Source of the DNA: Thuidium tamariscinum
Lineage: Eukaryota; Streptophyta; Bryopsida; Hypnales; Thuidiaceae
NCBI GenBank assembly: GCA_947034885.2
Contig: OX344750.2
Coordinates: forward strand, 13,696,053-13,760,052
Reading direction: 5' to 3'
DNA length: 64,000 bases
Positions 23,101 to 31,626 of this stretch are shown in pieces; within the stretch, counting starts at the first letter, position 1, and each line of letters begins with the position of its first letter. The notes under the pieces were generated by a model, which saw only the letters and a list, made by a program, of their open reading frames with translations, was not told the origin of the DNA and did no database searches. The position numbers and the translations under genes are program-made.

Positions 23101-25649
23101 TGAACGATTGGATAGACCGTTGGTCTCCAAAATATATGTTCTCTCCATATCAAATGAAGACCTACACCTTTGTACACCTTCAAGGTTGTGGATGGTATTT
23201 GGAATGCGATCCTTCATTTACACCTCCATCTGAGGTTGCATATTGGCAAAGTCTTCAATCTCTTGCACCTTTTGAGGTTTTTACGGATGAATATGCCGGT
23301 TTGGAGGAAGGTGCCAAGGAAGAAGCAATTCGCAAGTGACTTGAAGAGGACCAGAAGAAAATGGAGAAACAGGCCAAAGATACGGAGAAGGCAGCTGCCC
23401 GAGAAGAAGAAAGGAAGAAGAAGGCTACTGCAAAAGAGACTTAGAAGAAGGGCAAGCAAAAGAAGTCAACTCCTACTGTAGATGCCCCTGCCTCATCAGT
23501 GGACAACACATCAGTTTTGGAGGTGCAACCTTTGACTGGTATGGTTGTGGCATCACATTATGTTCAACTTACGGAAGTGCAAACTCGTGCACCTATGCAA
23601 AGATCGGTGGATTCGAATGTTGCAGATGTGGCCGAACTCATTTTGAATACAAATGTGGATTTGGTTCTTGGTGGCATGACTGGTGACCCTCCAACAGACT
23701 ACAGCCGCATTTTGACATTCTGTGAAAAGGTATAGCCAGTTGTATTAGTTATTTTATTCCTTTTTTTTGTGTATGCCTCTCTTCGATTATCACTAATCAA
23801 TTTTTGTGTTTTTTTCCACAGAATGCATCAAAAAAGAAAAGGTCCTATCGTGGGCAGGTGGATAAACACCCCGACTTTGACCTTATCTTAGTAGATATGC
23901 CAGAGGGTCTTCCAGTTATTGGAGTAAGTGACCTAGAATCTATTATTCCTTCCTAGAATGCCTTATGAGACTCCTAGTTACAGCCTTTATTCGACTTTGC
24001 AGATATGCATCTTCATGACGACGGCGCCCTCATTGTCATTCATCCTCAAAGCTTAGAAGCTAAGAAGACATTGTTACAGCATACGAATGCATATTCCTTT
24101 GAAAAGAAGCTCGATTGGTGGGGGGTGAATCAATTATATTTAACAAATCCTGCCAACTTGAGAGGAACGGTGAGAATTGAACTATTGAAGGCCTTTTTTA
24201 TTCTAGAGGCAAAAATAAGAAGTGATTGAATCATAGTTTGAATTGATTGAGTCATAGTTTAATTGAACTGATTGAATTATACTCTGATTGAATTGGTGAA
24301 TTACAGTTTCGTTGAATGATTTAATTATTTTTTCTAATAACTTTTGTGATGCAGACTAAACGATTTGGGATTACTTTATTGGTGAGGAAGATTCCTTCTC
24401 TTCCAAACTCCAAGTTTGCATTCCAACATATTCCTGACCTTGTATCACGTGGGGTTGATGTGGAGAGAGATGATGTTCTCTACAACTATGTTTATGAGAA
24501 TGATTTGATTATGAATGGTGATCGCCCTTGGCGTGGAGCTCAACAGAAAAGCTCGTTGCTTTTTAATATGTTGATAGAATCGTGCACACTACTTGGTGAC
24601 ATTGTTTTGGATGCCACTGCAAGTACAGGTGATTTTTTGGAACCCTTTCATTTTAATTTGTTTTTTTAATATTTCAGTCCTTTTTTAAGTCACATTTTTT
24701 AGGCTACTTCCTAAGAACTTTTGTTTTTCAGGTGCCTCTATCCGTGCTTGTCGAACTTCTGGTCGCCATATTGTTGCTATTGAAGAGGACAAGGCATTAT
24801 TTGAAAATGTCCTTAAGCCTCTTATTCGTGCGCCGGTAGCGATTCCAACTCCTGCAATATCAGTAGCAGAAGAGATTGTTGACCTCGATGATGACGTTGG
24901 TATTGTGGAACCAATCTAGAAGAAATCCAGATTCAGTACGTAAGTCAACCTTGCACTTTTCAATTCTTTTTGTTAATAATGCCTTTTTTATATTTGACTA
25001 AATTCTGTTGTTTATTTCAGATTTGTGAGCGGTGAAGTTGAATCCATTGTTCCTTTCTTCCAAAGGCCTGACTTTTTTGCGAGTCCTGAGAAGTCTTTTG
25101 AGTTGCCTATTTATGCTAAAAAAATGGCTACAGCATTTGAAGTGTATGGCGGTACTAGTACTTCTCATTATGGACAAGTGCACCCTCGTGCCTTGGATTT
25201 CTTGGATGTTGAAGCCGCTTTTTCAAGTGGAGAGTCTGCCTCAGATTCTTCTTATACTGCAGAATGAAGACATCTCTAGTTTTCTAAGTATGAGATATCT
25301 TAATCTTATAGTACCTTCTATATGCGTATTTTATAGTAATTACTACATTACTATGTTTTCAATCTTTTTTATAGTGATCATGGCATTGCTATATTTTCCA
25401 TGTTTTTTATAGTGATCACCACTTTGCTATATTCTACTCAGTTTTGGACATTCTTGTATGTCATTTTCTTAAATTGCCATTATGTGTTTTGAATCTGCTT
25501 GTTTCTCATTTTATTTCCTCAGTTTCCACATCTACATTATTTTGGTTCTTAGTCAAATGATATTTTATTTTTGGTATAGCAATTCCCTCTAATTTTGACC
25601 ACTTTAATATCCTACATTTAATTTTTATTGTCACCCTTCTTCATTTTAT

Positions 25650-26020
25650 TAATGTGACTTTTAATATTGCTTTCCATAGGGATTTTGAATTTGAAAACAC
25701 AATGCCCCTTCTTAGTATTATAATCAATTGGATATTACAAGGAAAATATTGTTCATGCAAAATTTGAAACCCTAGACCCTAATAATGAAGTTTGGGGTTT
25801 TAAAAACAAATTGCTATAGAATAAAAGCGTTAAACAACATTCAATGTTTTATATCATCTTTCATTGTTTTAATAATGTGGCTATAATTGTATCTTTCTAC
25901 TGGCATTTTAAATTTAAAAACTCAATGCCCCTTCTTAGTATTATAATCAATTAGGCATTAGAAGGAAAACATTGACTACTACACAAAATTTGAAAACAAG
26001 AAGAATTACAATGAAGTTTG
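25650..26020. repeat. Diverged direct repeat downstream of the methyltransferase gene
   Basis: CAATGCCCCTTCTTAGTATT and the following AT-rich sequence occur at about 25700 and again at about 25923, around 220-240 bp apart. This lies between the gene's stop and the right TIR. Confidence 0.7.
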
Positions 26021-26082
26021 AGGTTTAAGAAACAGTGTCAAAGAATAATCAAATTAACCTAAAACAAAATATATTTTTCCAA

Positions 26083-26196
26083 CCACGGTCATGGGTACAT
26101 CCACGGTCATAGAACCTTCATCATTTTTTTTCAAAAAAATTTCATGCTCACAGGCTCATAGGCTCACGCTCATAGGCTCGCCTACTAGCAACCTTG
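26083..26196. repeat. Right TIR of the large element
   Basis: CCACGGTCATGGGTACATCC with a second CCACGGTCAT, a short AT-rich spacer, then GGCTCACGCTCATAGGCTCG and the outer CTAGCAACCTTG. Same order as 3140-3341. It is shorter because the AT-rich spacer is reduced. Confidence 0.72.
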
Positions 26197-26206
26197 TTCT
26201 CCATTT
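26197..26206. repeat. Right 10-bp target-site duplication
   Basis: TTCTCCATTT, identical to 6609-6618. Confidence 0.8.
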
Positions 26207-26275
26207 CTATTCTTTGCTTACAAGGTAGAGGAAATCATACCTTCTTTGTGAATCCAAACTCCCCATCGGCTCTTT

Positions 26276-26537
26276 CATTAGAGGGGATTTGAGGCCTCCA
26301 AAGGGCCGTTTTAGGGTTGTTCCCCGAAACTGTTCCCGTAATTGTTGGTTGCTGTCAAGCCATCATTTATCCAAAAGAAAAATCTTTTGGGGGTCCTGAA
26401 ATATGAAAAAAATCCCAATTTTTTTTGATGACATGGCACTCTCTCAACCACGTAGGATTCTTGTTCATGAGGCAAAAACTGCGTTCCCGGAGTCCAGGAA
26501 CCCGCAATCTTCCAATGGCCTCAAAAATCCCCTAATG
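26276..26537. mobile_element. CATTAG-type TIR element
   Basis: Inverted ends CATTAGAGGGGATTTGAGGC and the matching CCTCAAAAATCCCCTAATG. Internal GTTCCCG motifs are shared with the copies at 52.9-56.0 kb. The flanks show TTT on both sides, which could be chance in this T-rich context. Confidence 0.7.
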
Positions 26538-27299
26538 TTTTACCTCATTCTTTAGAGAATTTTCATATAATGAAGGAGTGACTACCTCTAATGTACATTT
26601 CCAAAGGTGGATGCTTTATTGACCAATATGATTCAACTTAAGAAACTCATAGCTAAGGTGAAGGTACTAGAAGCCGATCACAGTATTCCTTGAGATAATT
26701 TTGGAATCAATTAGGACTAGTATGAGGTGATGGAAATTTTTCCCATGTGGGAAGATTGTAAATATAGTGATTGTAAAATTTAAAAAAATTGGGAGCCAAA
26801 AAGTCTTGCAGAAAGTAATTTTCAACAATAGCCAATGTCTAGAGACTTCCAATTCCAATCATTCTAGAATTACTTTCCTACTCACTTCTACCTACTGTTT
26901 TGTTCATTACTACAAGACATGTGGCATAACCTAATTAGTCTAAACCTTGAAAGGACCCAAAAAAACACATTTCAAACTTTGGTTCTAGCCTTTTTTGGAA
27001 TAATGTATCCTAGAGATTGGATACTATGCATGGTTGATAATTGGTACCTTTACCTTAATTATGAAATGACTTGTGTTAGATACCAATTCTAGTCCTTCAT
27101 CTTAGAAAACTATTTGAAAATAATCTCAAAGAGTTTAGCTTCTTTCCAAGTCCAATTAGCTCATAAATAATTGGGTGAAGATCCCCAAATATTTACCTGA
27201 TCTAGACAAACTTGAAAAACAATTGCAAGATACAACCCATGACATTTAGGAAATTTGTTAGCACTGTATGGTTGCTAGTATTTGAGCATAAAAAGTGCT

Positions 27300-27490
27300 A
27301 TCCTATGAACCTAGAATTATATATACCTATAGTATAGGTGTCTATATTATAAACACTTCAATGATTATAGTGTATTTATGTTCAAAACACCTATATTATA
27401 GGTGTTTATGTTATAAACACCTTCAATGAGTGTAGCATACTTAGGCTCATAGGCTCACACTTCTATGCTCACATATTAGTGTCGTCGGTA
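27300..27490. mobile_element. Insertion ending in a MULE-terminus-like motif
   Basis: Ends GGCTCATAGGCTCACACTTC then ATTAGTGTCGTCGG, like the GGCTCAC/CTAGCGTCGTTG outer end of the large element. It is absent from the matching position in the second duplication copy (about 49.6-49.7 kb). Inside are AT-rich units of the type ACACCTATATTATAGGTGTT. Confidence 0.45.
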
Positions 27491-28150
27491 AGCACTGATG
27501 TTTTTTTTGATATTTCCACCATTTCTCCTATACTTGACACTTATTCTAGTAGTGACTAATATCAAGGTAAAAACTATTATTATTATCATTACTTCTAGTT
27601 AATTTAATTTAATTTTTTTGAAACATATGGACAAATTCCATTGCAAAGGAAAAAAATACATAGAACTAGAGGCCAAAACCCGGGTGAAAAAAAATTTGTT
27701 TTACTTTTTTCTATTTTTCAAAGTAAGCTTGGACCTTAAAGCCAAAACTCACAGCCATGAGCCATGCCCCGGAACGGAAGCTGTCATCAGTTAATTTAAT
27801 TATTTCACCAACATTAATAATGCTAACCCTTACAAATTTGCGAATTATATATATTTTCCAGGTAAACCAATATAAGTAGTGCAGAGTAGTCTACAATACA
27901 TTAAGTATTCAATATATTGTATTCCACACTGTTTTTAAAAACATCTCAAATAAATTGATTTTCAATCAATTGAAAGTCAAATAATAGAATTTTGATCAAA
28001 AGGTTCACAATAACCAGATTTCATTGATTCAAAAAGTATCTAAATTAATGTGAGATTCCCTTGCATTATTCAAATTGCCAGTTGAACAAAGTTAATTAAC
28101 ACCTAAAGGACCATTTGTCCATTTGGGGGACAACTTGGATTTCAAATACT

Positions 28151-28295
28151 TAGGGGTGTTTCACACTACGGCCGTCTAAGTCGAGAGGCCGTTGATTCGA
28201 CCAATCAAATTTTAGAAACCATGATTTTCACCAATCAGATTTGAGAAAACTATAGCCTCTTGACTTAAACGGCCATAGTGTGAAACACCCCTTAG
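28151..28295. mobile_element. Foldback TIR element, 145 bp
   Basis: Arms of about 42 bp: AGGGGTGTTTCACACTACGG on the left and CCATAGTGTGAAACACCCCT on the right. Short hAT-like MITE; target duplication not resolved. Confidence 0.7.
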
Positions 28296-30743
28296 GTACC
28301 TATGGTCTCAATTTTTTTCATAATTCTTTGAATTTTTTTCAAGATAGAAAAATTGATTATTTTTGTACAAATATATATTTTTTTCAATTGATGTTCAAGA
28401 ACAAAAGCTATGCCTAGAATCAAAAGTTATGCTCAAAATCAAGGAGATTGGGTAGCAAAAAAAATGTTCATAAATTTGAATTTGAAATTTGAAATTTTTC
28501 TATCCTGTAGATTTAATTTTTGTCTACAAGGAAAAATTTGATTCATTTCACTTTGATTATGATGTGAAAGTTATGGACAATCTTGATTTTTAGATAATCT
28601 AAGCATCTAATTGAAAATTTAGATTTTTTCTCTTGAATTTTTTTCCAAGACTCTCAATTCAATTCCCCACTATGAAGATTTAAAGCTCAAAACTCTATAG
28701 TGCAAAAAATTTAAGTTAAAAGGGTTCAAAGTCAAATAATCTAATCTCACAACTTGCAACAAAACTTTGTTCTTTCTACTTTAAAAGAGATCCACACAAT
28801 ACCGCACTTGTACCTTGCAATGGACCCTAGACTGAGTAGAGTCATCTAAGATTGTCCCTCTATAGTGAATGTGTTCTCCAAAATGTTTGATTGTAATTTG
28901 AGGATGTTATTAAAAGACTCATATACAAATCTGATTGGCTCAATGTTGATTTTAGTAGTATTCAAATTTGGAGGCATCTATTAAAGAGTTTCAATAGTTT
29001 AAAGAGCCAACACTTTGAAAAATTATAGAAATTACATATGACATCTAAATTTTAAATTTTTTTTTAATATTCATGATTTTCACTTGCTAATACTAGAAAA
29101 AAATTATTTTTAGAAAAAATTGCCTCAAATTATGCTAAATTCCTTATTTGGTTAGTTTTGGATGTTTCCACTGTAAATGTAAATATCTTGTAATCCACAT
29201 GGTCAAAAATTTTGAAATTTATTCTATACATTCATACACTAGTTGAAAGTAAGATCCTATGGTTAGATGTACTAAAAAAAACAATTTTCAAATATTTTTA
29301 CTCTTTGCAATAGAAATGGTAGTTTCAAGTGTTTTTTTGGCGAAAAAATAAAAGACCTTGGTCCTTTAGGGACTAATTGGAGAAATGTTCAAGTGTCTCC
29401 TTTGGAGACAAATAAAAGTTTGGTTTGGTTCCATTGATTACAACTTTTGTTGCAATTTTTGAAGCTTTTTTTAAACATAGAAAAATATAATGACTTCGAA
29501 AGAATGTAATTTTCATTTCAATTGTTATTTGATAGCAAATTTTTTGCTAAAATAAGACTAAATTTTAGGTCAACTTGCAAAAAAATAAACTTGCAAAAAT
29601 TTTAAATAAATTTTTTTTAAATTTTTTTCTTATAGATTGTGTTTGTGCCTTCTTTAAAAGCAATTTGATTTATTCCATTTAGATTAGTGATGCTGATGTA
29701 TGAGTATGAAAGTGAGAGCATGTGAGCCTTGAGGATAATTATGTAGATGTAGATGTCCTACAACCATTGAAGGTCATTACAATATATACACCTATAATAT
29801 AAGCATTCATAACATAGTTAAATTGTAATTATGAAAGGATTCTTTAATATAGGTATCTTTAACATGGATATATATTATTTAGTCTTTTAGACTTATAGAC
29901 TCATGCTCCTAGGTTCATATAATAGCACTCTTCTTCTTAAACAAACCATTTTTTAATCAACTAATATATGTATGTATATATATATTCCTAATGTTTACTT
30001 CAGTTGCTTCTAGATTTCTTGGATTTCAATTGCCAGTTAGACTTTAGAATTGTTTTTTACACATTCATTGGAGCAATATTGTTCAAATCTATTACTTTTT
30101 GCACAAACATCTAAGAGATTAAAATTTGTTTTCAATGATATTATTTCCTCCATGGCTCCTCCATATATCTCTATGCCATATAAATTAAACATCTTGATTC
30201 TCTTCGTGTCTCAACAACCAGTACATACTTAGTTCTTAATCATCATTGTTCAAAATATGACACCTACATTTGGACCAAAAAGAAACATTAAGTTTCTTAG
30301 GTTTAACAAAAATGAATTAAAAAAAAAGATATAAATATTCAATTTTGAACTAGAGTCCATGTAATTTTGGCTTAGTCAACATTTTGACATATTTCTACAT
30401 TTGCAACTTTAAGAAAATATAAATCCTAGAGATGACAACTATTTGATAACATATCTCTAAAAATGATGATTTTCATCCAAACACTTAATATGAGAAAGGA
30501 ACGGTGTTTGGCCGATTGCAAGAAACACTTGTCCTATTTTGTGTCACACCATGTGTGTTGATAAAACGATGTGTAACGCAACTTACAAAAGAAAAATAGT
30601 TGATTGAAAAACCATTGCAAAGTTGTCATTGATGGAATAGAAAAGTGTTGGATATGGGATTCATGCTATCAATTTGCTGAAATGTTGTAAAATTCATAGA
30701 GAATGATATGCAAAATTGTGTAAAGAATGTAATTGTTTAGTAT

Positions 30744-31050
30744 GGTGAGTTTCATTAAAATGATGGCATTCCATTAGTTTGACACTTTTGACAGTTCAGA
30801 CTGTGCAATTTGAAATCTAAATTTGCCATAGATATTTGAAATCTATATGTGTTGCACATGTCTAAAATCTATGTTTGTCCAAGATGTTTAAGACCGCACA
30901 GTCTAAAATCTAAATCTCTCTTAGATTTTGGAAATCTATACAAATTCAAGATGTCTGAAAATATGTACTAATCCTAGATGTCAATTTTCAGTTTAGACAG
31001 TGTAGTCTGAAAATGGCATTTGGAATACCGCCAATTTAACGAAATTTGCC
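30744..31050. mobile_element. GTTAAAATGGC-type MITE
   Basis: TIRs of the form GAATTTCGTTAAAATGGCGG and its complement. Inside are repeated AAATCTA...AGATGTC units around an imperfect palindrome of the type AGACCGCACGGTCT. Four relatives occupy the introns of the gene at 58.6-63.8 kb. Confidence 0.7.
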
Positions 31051-31626
31051 ACTAGTGCAAAAATCATTGCAAAATCATAGCAAATTTGTTAAATTCAATT
31101 ATCATGTCAATTGCATTTTGTAATATTGTGTATAATACTCCGAAGTAATAGTAATACAATACAATATTGTATACAAAACTCTATATAGTTTTGTATATGA
31201 TTCTATATACAATATACAATACAATATAGAATATACACCATATTAATAACTTGCACTTCTTTTATTTATGAAGAGCATGTTTACATGCTAATGAAAGACA
31301 AGCATTTTATACTTCTTGGGAGTCTCACCAAGGACAATGCTTATTAAATATTACAGGCATTACAAAACTCTTGCAAATATAGAGTGATATACTATAAATA
31401 AAACCATTACAAAGCTATTTAAACAAAAAATTGAAGGCATTGCAAAAGCATTGCAAATGACCTTCAATATTTTACTTAAAACCATTGCAAAGTTATTCAA
31501 ACTATTATTGGGGGCCTTTCAAAAGTACAAAACCTTTGCAAATTTAGTACAACACTCAACAAAAACCATGGCAAGGCTATTCAAACCATAATTGAGGACA
31601 CTGCAAAACCATTGCAAAAATTGTTG

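Larger units (their letters stand above)
18594..25267 (+). pseudogene. ParB-like domain plus beta-class DNA amino-methyltransferase, 14 exons
   Basis: Exons: 18594-18695, 20519-20575, 20659-20730, 21086-21753, 21826-21991, 22132-22326, 22412-22627, 22717-22952, 23040-23729, 23822-23923, 23984-24169, 24355-24628, 24732-24939, 25021-25267, about 1,138 codons. The start is a true ATG followed by MDSRRATRSASKRGQ, a likely nuclear signal; an acidic region follows. Residues about 130-300 hold a ParB/sulfiredoxin-like fold with DGNHRHIAWM (about residue 250). A Lys/Glu coiled coil lies near 23340-23460. The methyltransferase part has motif IV first (DLILVDMPEG, where DPPY-type is usual), then FADMHLHDDGALIVIH, then SAM-binding motif I (GDIVLDATASTG) and RHIVAIEED, the order of beta-class N4C/N6A enzymes. 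In-frame stops: 18666, 22520, 23337, 23442, 24917. The exon 8/9 junction is out of frame by what looks like one lost base at the acceptor. The + strand gene ends 0.8 kb from the right TIR. Confidence 0.78.
6619..26196. mobile_element. 19.6 kb Mutator-like transposon carrying a ParB-methyltransferase gene
   Basis: Bounded by inverted termini with the same architecture (outer CAACGATGCTAGC / CTAGCAACCTTG, then GGCTCAC repeats, AT-rich spacer, paired CCACGG motifs) and by an exact 10-bp direct repeat. Left arm: transposase on the - strand ending about 2.1 kb from the left TIR inner edge. Right arm: ParB/methyltransferase gene on the + strand ending 0.8 kb from the right TIR. The middle has small coding segments, a promoter- or LTR-like region, a 115-bp tandem repeat and a foldback hairpin. 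Several of these may be later insertions. Both main genes have in-frame stops, so this copy is not autonomous now. Main alternative: two unrelated termini of one abundant family that happen to share a 10-mer outside. Confidence 0.72.
26850..30480. repeat. Segmental duplication, copy 1 (partner 49.2-53.8 kb)
   Basis: Colinear, direct-orientation matches to 49.22-49.94 kb, 51.86-52.05 kb and 52.05-53.78 kb, interrupted by private insertions in each copy. Private here: 27300-27484 and most of 28110-29370. No gene is evident; remnants of an open frame (PNLPDLEKLEKQLQD in the partner) are broken here. Confidence 0.75.
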
